Positions 1 through 5,952 of a stretch of 6,137 nucleotides of DNA are shown here, piece by piece. This stretch comes from Congregibacter sp. (GTDB taxonomy: Bacteria > Pseudomonadota > Gammaproteobacteria > Pseudomonadales > Halieaceae), in assembly GCA_013911345.1 (NCBI GenBank), contig JACETJ010000084.1, positions 1 through 6,137 of the forward strand, given 5' to 3'. Within the stretch, counting starts at the first letter, position 1. Every line of letters starts with the position of its first letter. Position numbers and translations under genes: made by a program. The notes beneath the pieces were generated by a model. It ran no database searches. It was not told the DNA's origin and saw only the letters and a program-made list of their open reading frames with translations.

Positions 1-236
1 GTCAGCCCGACACCGATAATGACGGAGTCGCTTGTGCGTTGACCTTTTCGGGTATCGCCCTGTACCACCCAAAATTTTTTGCTGGCCTCTCACAGGGCAA
101 GCTGCCGCTTAAGCCACTGCTCGACCGTGCCATAACGCAAGGTACGTTGACGGGAGAGCACTTTCAGGGCGTTTGGGTGGATGTGGGTACCCCTGAGCGC
201 TTGGAAGCCCTAAATCACCAACTCATTACGCAATGA
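1..236 (+). CDS. murU: N-acetylmuramate-1-phosphate uridylyltransferase (MurU-like), 3' end only
   Basis: Only the last 77 residues are present; the reading frame is open from base 3 and runs off the left edge. The visible part has the C-terminal signature of sugar-1-phosphate nucleotidyltransferases of the MurU type: a [10 protein letters not shown] strand, then [10 protein letters not shown], then [10 protein letters not shown] close to the C-terminus. In the known family MurU transfers UMP from UTP to MurNAc-1-phosphate in the cytosol, letting recycled cell-wall sugar re-enter UDP-MurNAc synthesis. The N-terminal nucleotide-binding GxGxR region is outside the window, so substrate assignment rests on the C-terminal motifs alone; a related NDP-sugar pyrophosphorylase (mannose-1-P or glucose-1-P type) is the alternative. 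It ends 64 bp before rpe with no convincing terminator between them, so the two may be co-transcribed. Confidence 0.8.
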   Translation, partial: QPDTDNDGVACALTFSGIALYHPKFFAGLSQGKLPLKPLLDRAITQGTLTGEHFQGVWVDVGTPERLEALNHQLITQ

Positions 237-288
237 GAGGTTCACGCTAAGGGGTGCCTCGCATTACACTCAGGTCACGACCAGCAAC

Positions 289-293
289 GGTGA
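289..293 (+). promoter_or_regulatory. Ribosome binding site of rpe (GGTGA)
   Basis: GGTGA lies 7 nt before the ATG at 301 and is complementary to the UCACC of the 16S rRNA 3' end. A TTG at 295 in the same frame would leave only 1 nt of spacing, so this site favours ATG 301 as the real start. Confidence 0.5.
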
Positions 294-300
294 TTTGCCC

Positions 301-978
301 ATGCAGCCTTTTGTCATTGCGCCATCAATACTGTCTGCGGATTTTGCCCGCCTCGGTGCAGAGGTGGAGCATGTGTTAGCGGCTGGTGCGGACTGGGTGC
401 ATTTTGACGTGATGGACAACCACTACGTGCCCAACCTGACGATTGGGCCCATGGTGTGTAAAGCGTTGCGTGATTTCGGCGTCTCTGCCCCAATTGATGT
501 TCACCTGATGGTCAAGCCGGTCGACGCACTGATTGGCATGTTCGCTGATGCAGGGGCCAGTGTGATCAGTTTTCACCCCGATGCGTCGACGCATGTTGAT
601 CGATCTCTGCAGTTGATCCGTGAAGCGGGTTGTCAGGCAGGATTGGTGTTTAATCCAGCGACGGGGCTGGATGCGCTCAAATACGTCATGGACAAGATCG
701 ATCTTGTGCTTCTGATGTCGGTCAATCCAGGCTTCGGCGGCCAGTCTTTTATACCTTCCACGCTTGGCAAATTGCGTGAAGCGCGCGCGATGATTGATCA
801 GTCCGGGTTGCCGATTCGACTCGAGGTGGATGGCGGCGTCAGCGCGGCTAATATCCAAGAGATTGCGGAGGCCGGAGCGGATACCTTCGTAGCTGGCTCC
901 GCGATTTTTAACCAGCCCGACTACCAGGCCGTGATTGAGCAGATGCGAACTGAGCTTGAGGCCGCCACGAGCGCATGA
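301..978 (+). CDS. rpe: Ribulose-phosphate 3-epimerase
   Basis: This 225-residue protein matches the usual Rpe length and is a TIM-barrel epimerase interconverting D-ribulose 5-phosphate and D-xylulose 5-phosphate in the cytosolic pentose phosphate pathway. The family signatures are visible in order: APSILSADF at 7-15, [13 protein letters not shown] at 33-45, DVHLMV at 66-71, the phosphate-binding NPGFGGQ at 142-148, EVDGGV at 175-180 and VAGSAIF at 197-203. The metal and catalytic set known from the family is intact (His34, Asp36, His68, Asp177; Asp36 and Asp177 being the acid/base pair). ATG 301 was chosen over TTG 295 because of the ribosome binding site spacing and because [11 protein letters not shown] is the normal family N-terminus. 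Its TGA overlaps the trpE start codon (ATGA), implying translational coupling. In many gammaproteobacteria a phosphoglycolate phosphatase gene (gph) sits between rpe and trpE; here it is absent. Confidence 0.97.
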   Translation: MQPFVIAPSILSADFARLGAEVEHVLAAGADWVHFDVMDNHYVPNLTIGPMVCKALRDFGVSAPIDVHLMVKPVDALIGMFADAGASVISFHPDASTHVDRSLQLIREAGCQAGLVFNPATGLDALKYVMDKIDLVLLMSVNPGFGGQSFIPSTLGKLREARAMIDQSGLPIRLEVDGGVSAANIQEIAEAGADTFVAGSAIFNQPDYQAVIEQMRTELEAATSA

Positions 979-2465
979 GCGAAACTCTCTCTGAAGATGA
1001 ATTTATAGCGCTGGTATCGAAGGGGTTCAATCGGATACCGATCAGTCGCGTTTTGCTGGCTGATACCGAAACGCCCCTTTCGGCATACAACAAACTTGCT
1101 TCGGGGCCTCATTCCTACCTTTTTGAGTCCGTTCAAGGCGGAGAGCGATGGGGTCGGTACTCCATTATAGGGTTGCCCGCATCGCGCTGGCTCACAGTGT
1201 CGGGTCATACGGTAACGATGTATGAAGACGGTCAATCCATTGATTCTTTCGAAGCCGCTGATCCGCTCGCCGCGGTAGATGACGTTCTGTCGGAGCACAA
1301 GAGCGCGCCGATGACGCACCTCCCTATGTTTCATGGTGGTTGGGTGGGGTACTTCGGGTATGACACGGTGCGGTACGTGGAGCCTCGGCTGGCGAACACA
1401 TGCCCGCCCGATGAGCTGGGCGTCCCGGATATCTGGCTGATGCTATCTGAGGAGGTTGTCATTTTTGATAACCTCGCGGGTGCCCTTACTTTGGTGGTGA
1501 ATGCCGACACCGGTAACGAAGCTGCCTACGCTGAAGCCATATCGCGCCTCGATGTGCTGGAGGCGCAGTTATCTCGACCTGGCTCGCCATTGGAGCCGAT
1601 CTCCCTCGCGCCGCACGATACAGCGAGCATAGAGGCGTCGGTCGCATTCTCGACCCAGCAAGAAACCTACGAAGATTGGGTGGCGCGCGTAAGGGACTAC
1701 ATTCTGCAGGGCGACGTGATGCAGGTTGTGCCATCACAGCGCATGACCGTGCCTTTCTCTCAATCGCCCTTGACGCTTTACCGAGCCCTTCGAAACCTCA
1801 ATCCATCGCCCTATTTATATTTTGTGGATGTGGGCGAGTTTCAGATTGTGGGTTCTTCTCCAGAGATTTTGGTGAGACTCGAAGCGGGTGAGGTCACAGT
1901 CCGGCCGATCGCAGGTACACGTAAAAGAGGCGCTTCCTTTGCTGAGGATCAGGCTCTAGAGGCTGACTTGCTGAGTGATAAAAAAGAGATCGCCGAGCAC
2001 CTTATGTTAATCGACCTTGGTCGTAACGACGTGGGCCGCGTAGCAAAACCTGGCTCGGTCTCGCTGACAGAGAACATGGTTGTAGAGCGCTATTCCCACG
2101 TGATGCATATCGTGTCAAATGTGACGGCAAGCGCTCGGTCTGATATCGGCGCGATCGAAGCATTGAGGGCAACCTTGCCGGCTGGGACCTTGAGTGGTGC
2201 GCCCAAGATACGTGCGATGGAAATCATTGACGAGCTAGAGCCTGTCAAACGAGGTGTTTACGGTGGGGCAGTGGGTTACGTTTCCTGGGCTGGGGAGATG
2301 GATACTGCCATTGCGATTAGAACTGCGCTGGTGATGGATCAGAAAGTGATTATTCAGGCAGGTGCTGGCGTGGTGGCCGATTCAGTACCTGCGTCTGAGT
2401 GGGAAGAGACGTTGAATAAAGCGCGAGCCATGCTTAGGGCTGTGGCGATGTGTAACAGTAGTTGA
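975..2465 (+). CDS. trpE: Anthranilate synthase component I
   Basis: The 496-residue product is the large subunit of anthranilate synthase, which converts chorismate plus ammonia (delivered from glutamine by TrpG) to anthranilate, the first committed step of tryptophan synthesis. The N-terminal domain holds YLFES at 48-52, corresponding to the LLES element that in characterised TrpE proteins contributes to tryptophan feedback inhibition, followed by [12 protein letters not shown] at 55-66. The chorismate-binding domain shows NPSPYLYF 276-283, PIAGTRKRG 311-319, LIDLGRND 345-352, HIVSNV 378-383, [10 protein letters not shown] 402-411, YGGAVGY 429-435, DTAIAIRT 443-450 and [10 protein letters not shown] 461-470. 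The start is ATG 975, inside the last codons of rpe, so there is no room for a leader peptide or attenuator directly upstream; feedback inhibition is the only control visible here. The paralogue PabB is less likely given the nearby trpGDC and the intact N-terminal element. Its partner trpG lies 1.8 kb away beyond an opposite-strand gene. Confidence 0.97.
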   Translation: MSETLSEDEFIALVSKGFNRIPISRVLLADTETPLSAYNKLASGPHSYLFESVQGGERWGRYSIIGLPASRWLTVSGHTVTMYEDGQSIDSFEAADPLAAVDDVLSEHKSAPMTHLPMFHGGWVGYFGYDTVRYVEPRLANTCPPDELGVPDIWLMLSEEVVIFDNLAGALTLVVNADTGNEAAYAEAISRLDVLEAQLSRPGSPLEPISLAPHDTASIEASVAFSTQQETYEDWVARVRDYILQGDVMQVVPSQRMTVPFSQSPLTLYRALRNLNPSPYLYFVDVGEFQIVGSSPEILVRLEAGEVTVRPIAGTRKRGASFAEDQALEADLLSDKKEIAEHLMLIDLGRNDVGRVAKPGSVSLTENMVVERYSHVMHIVSNVTASARSDIGAIEALRATLPAGTLSGAPKIRAMEIIDELEPVKRGVYGGAVGYVSWAGEMDTAIAIRTALVMDQKVIIQAGAGVVADSVPASEWEETLNKARAMLRAVAMCNSS

Positions 2466-2610
2466 TGATAGCGTGGCCCATCTAGGATGGTCAGGCGGCG
2501 CGCCCTTGAGGCATCAGTGTCGAATTGGTAGGGCTCAGAGACTGCTCTAGAGAGAAGCTGCTACGGTGATGGCTGCGTCGAAGTAGAATGGCCTGATTGA
2601 AGAGGCCAGA
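2466..2610. other. Convergent intergenic gap between trpE and the lectin-like gene
   Basis: These 145 bp separate the converging 3' ends of trpE and the minus-strand gene. Apart from the hairpin at 2589-2608, I see no coding potential, no strong T-tract terminator for trpE, and no RNA gene. How trpE transcription stops is therefore not evident. Confidence 0.6.
2589..2608 (-). terminator. Possible weak terminator hairpin after the lectin-like gene
   Basis: A perfect 6-bp inverted repeat (TGGCCT / AGGCCA) with an 8-nt loop begins 2 bp after the stop codon of the minus-strand gene. Read on the minus strand it is followed by TTCTACTT, an interrupted and poor U-tract. On the + strand no T-run follows. 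It may help terminate or stabilise the 3' end of the minus-strand mRNA, but could be chance. Confidence 0.35.
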
Positions 2611-3738
2611 TTAGTCCCCAGCGCTCAGATTGCGAATGCCAACGATTTCGAAGCTCTGAGTCCGGGGTTGCCACTCCAGCGTGATGTCATAGTACGCGCC
2701 ATCGATCAGCGCGCCACGGATCAAAAAGCTGTCACCCAAGCCACTGATTGATGCCCAACCCAGTTCGAAAACATCACTGGGCTTAATGAAGCCTTTGTCG
2801 AAAGTTGTAACAGCGAAATCAAACGTTCGCTCTACGCTAGCCCCGAAGGTGTCGATGGCGCGGATAGTGATTTCATGTTCCCCGGAGCCCAATTGATTCC
2901 AATTAAACGCGGTAGAAAAACCGGACTCTCCGGCGCGCTCGTTATCCGGGAATCGCTTATTCAATTCGTTGCGCTGGTCACCATGAGGGGCATCGAAGCG
3001 ATAGGTGCCGTCGATGTAGACTTCGACCCGCTCAATGGGCTCACTGGAAACAGCCCAGCCTCGGATCATGCCGATGCCGGAATGCACTGAGTTTCGGATA
3101 GGTTGATCGATAGCAATTTCAAGATCGGTGACCCTGTCGAACTCAACAATGTAAATCAGTGAAGTGTCGATATCGAGGTCGTTCCATTCGCCCAAAGCGC
3201 CCAGATCATAAAAGGGCTCAGGCCAGTCAGCGAGGCCCATGGCTAAACCATCTTCGGCGCCGCTACCACTGTCGGGTTGCACCCCCCAGTTAGAATATAG
3301 ACCGTTCTTCGGCGCTCCGTTGAAGTCACCCTGCCAGAACTGATCACCGTTGTTGGACCAAGTCCAGACGCCTTCTTGTGCGATGTCAGAGCCACCCAGC
3401 CACACAAAGGGCACTTCTGAGCCGTCATCGGGAATCGACGCTTCCAGTTCCTCGCTGGTCACGTGGGTTGCCAAAGCCTCCAGCAAAGCCGTATTTTCTC
3501 GCTGTGAGTCGATCCGTGCCAAATAACCTGCTTGACCGTTTAGAGACATTTCTCCAGCACGGAGGTTCGCAGTTTCCCAGTCCGCGATGTCCGTAACAAT
3601 GCGATAAGTATGCCCCTCGAACTCAAAAACAGCGCTCGTCGCCGCGGCCGCTGGGAGGAATCCCAGTGAAATAGCCGACGCAATCAAGAGCTTGCAGATG
3701 GGCGCAAAGGTTGCAGATATGGCGGTAAGTTGATGCAT
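2611..3738 (-). CDS. Secreted C-type-lectin-like domain protein with Ig-like C-terminal region
   Basis: The 375-residue product has a Sec-type signal peptide (hydrophobic core about 16-31, likely cleavage near AAAATSA 31-37). Residues about 36-201 form a C-type-lectin-like domain: YRIV at 45-48, WETA 54-57, GYLARIDS 71-78, WLGGSD 113-118, VWTW 124-127, NWGVQPD 150-156, AED 161-163, EWND 184-187 and a closing YIVEF 196-200. Aligned by eye to mannose-binding protein, Gln154, Asp156, Glu162, Asn186 and Asp187 fall on the five side-chain ligands of calcium site 2, so sugar binding is plausible; QPD is the galactose-type version in animal lectins. The only cysteine is Cys15, in the signal peptide, so the domain has no disulfides. 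Residues about 206-315 (IRGWAV, VEVYIDG, FNWNQLGSGEHEI) look like an Ig-like beta-sandwich seen in exported gammaproteobacterial proteins, followed by a short beta-rich tail to 375. There is no lipobox, C-terminal membrane anchor or sorting motif. Ligand and role are unknown. It separates trpE from trpGDC and is transcribed against both. Confidence 0.85.
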   Translation of the reverse strand: MHQLTAISATFAPICKLLIASAISLGFLPAAAATSAVFEFEGHTYRIVTDIADWETANLRAGEMSLNGQAGYLARIDSQRENTALLEALATHVTSEELEASIPDDGSEVPFVWLGGSDIAQEGVWTWSNNGDQFWQGDFNGAPKNGLYSNWGVQPDSGSGAEDGLAMGLADWPEPFYDLGALGEWNDLDIDTSLIYIVEFDRVTDLEIAIDQPIRNSVHSGIGMIRGWAVSSEPIERVEVYIDGTYRFDAPHGDQRNELNKRFPDNERAGESGFSTAFNWNQLGSGEHEITIRAIDTFGASVERTFDFAVTTFDKGFIKPSDVFELGWASISGLGDSFLIRGALIDGAYYDITLEWQPRTQSFEIVGIRNLSAGD

Positions 3739-3765
3739 GTTAACTGTGCTTTACTGAGTTACTCT

Positions 3766-3797
3766 AAAAAAATAGGTCCGTGTCGCTAACACGGGCC
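3766..3797 (-). terminator. Intrinsic-terminator-like hairpin in the leader of the lectin-like gene
   Basis: Read on the minus strand, GGCCCGTGT and ACACGGACC (3797-3789 and 3783-3775) pair around a TAGCG loop: six perfect pairs, one C-A mismatch, then two more G-C pairs. Two bases later comes a run of seven T (3772-3766). This is the form of a Rho-independent terminator. It sits about 27 bp before the ATG of the lectin-like gene, on the same strand, so it would stop transcription before that gene. It may be an attenuator in that gene's leader or the end of an upstream minus-strand transcript. On the + strand the hairpin is followed by no T-tract. Confidence 0.6.
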
Positions 3798-3847
3798 CTT
3801 TCCGGTCACCAGTGATGCTAGTGTATATTGACGCCGAAGCGGTGATC

Positions 3848-3876
3848 ATTATTCCAATCTGCATTGGGCATGTGAC
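3848..3876 (-). promoter_or_regulatory. Candidate sigma-70 promoter for the lectin-like gene
   Basis: On the minus strand GTCACA (3876-3871, four of six to TTGACA) is separated by 17 bp from AATAAT (3853-3848, five of six to TATAAT). A transcript would begin near 3841 and have a leader of roughly 100 nt containing a small CGC-TTCG-GCG tetraloop hairpin (3841-3832) and the terminator-like hairpin at 3797-3766. The inverted repeat GGGCA-N6-TGCCC (3866-3881) places the -35 element in its centre and could be an operator. The match is by eye and modest. Confidence 0.28.
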
Positions 3877-4172
3877 TGCCCTTGTGCGGTAATTCTGCAC
3901 GTAACTGTGCAAACAAGCGGGTCAAATAACGACAGAAGTGAGTCATTACTATCACTTTTTATACCAGAGCCGCTTGCATCTCAGACGAGTGTGGCGATGA
4001 TTTACAGTGTAACGCTTCGTGGTGATCGGTCTTCTAACAGTGCAGCGATGTCTCAAGACCCGGTTTCCGGACTGCAGTGGTGGCCGGCTTTCCCCAGATC
4101 CGGTGCCTTTACTGTGGGGTTGATGGGTAGTGAGAGCACGCTGCGGCAACTTTATGCGATTTTGGGCGCGTT

Positions 4173-4202
4173 TTGGCGTAGTTCGATACATTTGCGTATT
4201 GT
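4173..4202 (+). promoter_or_regulatory. Weak candidate promoter for trpGDC
   Basis: TTGGCG (4173-4178) and TATTGT (4197-4202), each four of six to the sigma-70 consensus, are 18 bp apart and about 90 bp before trpG. Some promoter is expected here, because the divergent gene cuts trpG off from trpE, but this particular match is weak. Confidence 0.2.
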
Positions 4203-4294
4203 ATGCGTCTAATTTGCCGAATTTTACTGAATTTCGCGACGCTTTCGCGTAAAAGGCCGGTTTTGATCTCGCCATTAGATGAGCGCGCTATTTT

Positions 4295-4879
4295 ATGATC
4301 TTGATGATCGACAACTATGACTCCTTCACCTGGAATGTCGTCCAGTATCTCTGGGAACTCGGTGCCGAGGTGGAGGTGCATCGCAACGATGCCATCACCG
4401 TGAGTGAGATCGAAGCCAAGGCACCTGCCGGCATTTGCATTTCCCCCGGCCCATGCTCGCCCAAGGAGGCAGGCATCTCCATGGCGGTGATAGAGCATTT
4501 TTCTGGGCGCCTCCCAATATTCGGGATTTGCTTAGGTCAGCAGAGTATCGGTGCAGTCTTTGGTGGCCAGATTGTGCGCGCCTCCAAGGTGATGCATGGC
4601 AAGACCAGTCCTATTCATCACATCGGCGAGGGCGTCTTCACCGATCTCCCCAGCCCGCTGACCGCGACGCGTTACCACAGTTTGGTTGTGGATCCCGAGA
4701 CTCTGCCAGATTGTCTTGAAGTCACTGCGTGGACCGAAGATGAGCAGGGCAGCCGAGAGGCGATCATGGGTTTGCGCCACCGCGAGCTGGACATAGAGGG
4801 CGTGCAGTTCCATCCGGAATCAATTCTTTCCGAGCACGGCCATGCCATGCTCGATCGTTTTCTGGCGCGTTGCGCCTAG
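4295..4879 (+). CDS. trpG: Anthranilate synthase component II (glutamine amidotransferase)
   Basis: The 194-residue protein has the usual length of a stand-alone class I glutamine amidotransferase subunit. It hydrolyses glutamine and passes ammonia to TrpE for anthranilate synthesis. It opens with [19 protein letters not shown], continues with [12 protein letters not shown] 49-60, the nucleophile elbow GICLGQQ 77-83 carrying catalytic Cys79, the HGK at 101-103, YHSL 127-130 and GVQFHPESI 169-177 with His173 and Glu175, so the Cys-His-Glu triad is complete. The residue after the nucleophile loop is Gln82 where many homologues have His (GICLGHQ); this is not a catalytic position. In some bacteria the same subunit also serves PabB (amphibolic TrpG/PabA), which cannot be excluded. 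The start ATG 4295 gives the canonical N-terminus; the ribosome binding site is poor (GATGAG 4278-4283 at 11 nt). trpD follows 14 bp after its stop. Confidence 0.96.
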   Translation: MILMIDNYDSFTWNVVQYLWELGAEVEVHRNDAITVSEIEAKAPAGICISPGPCSPKEAGISMAVIEHFSGRLPIFGICLGQQSIGAVFGGQIVRASKVMHGKTSPIHHIGEGVFTDLPSPLTATRYHSLVVDPETLPDCLEVTAWTEDEQGSREAIMGLRHRELDIEGVQFHPESILSEHGHAMLDRFLARCA

Positions 4880-4893
4880 ACCAGAAGTACACG

Positions 4894-5952
4894 ATGAAAT
4901 TTCAGACGGCACTGTCGCAACTGGTTTCCGGTGAGGACCTCCCTCGCGAGGTGATGCGCGAAGTCATGATGACGGTCATGACCGGTGAGGCATCCCCAGC
5001 GCAAATCGGTGCGATGCTGGTGGCGCTGCGCATGAAGGGTGAGTCCATCGATGAGATCACCGGTGCGGCTGAAGTCATGCGCGAATTGGTGACGCCGGTT
5101 GAGGCGCACGGCGATCATCTGGTGGACCTGGTGGGTACCGGTGGTGATGGCGCTAACTTGTTCAACGTGTCCACGGCGGCCACCTTTGTCGCAGCGGCGG
5201 CAGGCGCGCGCGTGGCCAAGCACGGTAATCGCTCGGTCTCGAGCAGTAGCGGCTCTTCAGATGTGCTGGAGACTTTGGGCGTCAGCCTTGATTTGACGCC
5301 CGCGCAGATCGCGCAGTGTATCGAAGGCGTGGGTTTGGGCTTTATGTTTGCGCCGGCCCACCATGGCGCCATGAAGCACGCTATTGGCCCCCGCCGGGAA
5401 CTCGGCATGCGCACACTGTTTAATGTGCTGGGCCCGTTAACGAACCCCGCTTTTGTAAAGAGACAGGTGCTCGGGGTGTACGACGCTGATTTATGTGAGC
5501 CGCTTGCTCGCGCGCTGGCGCAACTCGATAGCGTGCATGCACTGGTGCTACACAGCGACGATGGCCTTGACGAAATCTCTATTGCCGCTCCCACCCGGGG
5601 TTGCGAACTAAAGGGTGGTCAGATCACTTCGGTGATCATTGATCCCGCCACTCTGGGCCATGGCCACGCCTCACTCGATGGCCTGCAGGTGGATACTGCG
5701 GAGGCATCAGCAGACCTGATCCGAGCGGTACTTGATGGCGCCGAAGATGAAGCCTGTATCAAGGCACGCTCGATCATCGCCTTGAATGCGGGCGCGGGTA
5801 TTTATGTGGCGGGTCAGGCTGACACCCTTGAAGCGGGCGTGGCGCGCGCCGAGACGGTGATGGCCTCAGGAGAAGCAGCTGAAAAACTGAAAGCCTTTGT
5901 GACGTTCACGCAAACGGTGTCGGGGCTCGATGCCGGAGAGCCTGGCGCATGA
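4894..5952 (+). CDS. trpD: Anthranilate phosphoribosyltransferase
   Basis: The 352-residue enzyme joins anthranilate to PRPP to give N-(5-phosphoribosyl)-anthranilate. An N-terminal helical part (MKFQTALSQLVSG, then ASPAQIGAMLVALRMKGES) leads to the PRPP-binding glycine loop GTGGDG at 81-86, NVSTA 91-95, KHGNR 109-113, SSSSGSSD 116-123, HHGAMKHAIGPRRELG 156-171 with the anthranilate-contacting arginine, LFNVLGPLTNPA 175-186 and the metal-binding DGLDE at 223-227. All expected motifs are intact. An in-frame TTG at 4870 would add eight residues overlapping the trpG stop region; ATG 4894 is preferred because MKFQTAL aligns with the normal family N-terminus and avoids the overlap. The only ribosome binding site candidate is AGAAG at 4883-4887. 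The gene ends in an ATGA overlap with trpC, so trpG, trpD and trpC form one tight operon. Confidence 0.97.
   Translation: MKFQTALSQLVSGEDLPREVMREVMMTVMTGEASPAQIGAMLVALRMKGESIDEITGAAEVMRELVTPVEAHGDHLVDLVGTGGDGANLFNVSTAATFVAAAAGARVAKHGNRSVSSSSGSSDVLETLGVSLDLTPAQIAQCIEGVGLGFMFAPAHHGAMKHAIGPRRELGMRTLFNVLGPLTNPAFVKRQVLGVYDADLCEPLARALAQLDSVHALVLHSDDGLDEISIAAPTRGCELKGGQITSVIIDPATLGHGHASLDGLQVDTAEASADLIRAVLDGAEDEACIKARSIIALNAGAGIYVAGQADTLEAGVARAETVMASGEAAEKLKAFVTFTQTVSGLDAGEPGA
5935..5940 (+). promoter_or_regulatory. Ribosome binding site of trpC (GGAGAG)
   Basis: GGAGAG inside the end of trpD lies 8 nt before ATG 5949, a good position, and supports that start. Confidence 0.55.

Larger units (their letters stand above)
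3739..4294. other. Gene-free region between the divergent lectin-like gene and trpG
   Basis: This 556-bp stretch must hold the start signals of both the minus-strand lectin-like gene and trpG. It is more AT-rich near its ends than the genes around it. Open frames exist on both strands (for example 3907-4212 plus and 3952-4275 minus), but neither product resembles a known family, the minus one is unusually basic as random frames often are, and neither has a clear ribosome binding site, so I do not call them. I see no tRNA T-loop signature and no known riboswitch. Short inverted repeats are at 3866-3881 (GGGCA/TGCCC), 3896-3911 (TGCAC/GTGCA) and 4235-4249 (CGCGA/TCGCG); the strongest structure is the minus-strand terminator-like hairpin at 3766-3797. 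Confidence 0.7.

Noticed and set aside
6..23. DTDNDG string in the MurU-like fragment resembling a calcium-binding loop
   Set aside because: Short and isolated, without neighbouring repeats, in a cytosolic nucleotidyltransferase; most likely a variable surface loop.
237..300. GAGG...CCTC inverted repeat between murU and rpe as a terminator
   Set aside because: Only four bases pair without mismatches and no T-tract follows.
376..858. Long open frame antisense to rpe (and similar ones antisense to trpG and trpD)
   Set aside because: These lie opposite strongly conserved genes, encode no recognisable protein and are explained by the codon pattern of the sense strand.
3735..3750. GTTAAC core resembling a TrpR operator
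   Set aside because: Only the central TTAA and a few flanking bases match the TrpR consensus, and it lies next to the lectin-like gene, far from any trp start.
3741..3910. Direct repeat TAACTGTGC at 3741-3749 and 3902-3910
   Set aside because: A single 9-bp repeat in about 550 bp is expected by chance; no further copies and no target-site or attachment-site context.
3907..4212. 101-codon open frame on the + strand between the lectin-like gene and trpG
   Set aside because: Starts at GTG without a ribosome binding site, product matches no family I know and its codon choice is unlike the neighbouring genes. Only its part from 4048 is kept, as a low-confidence leader idea.
3952..4275. 107-codon minus-strand open frame upstream of trpG
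   Set aside because: Product is extremely basic and low in structure signals, typical of a random frame; it overlaps the region where the trpG promoter must lie.
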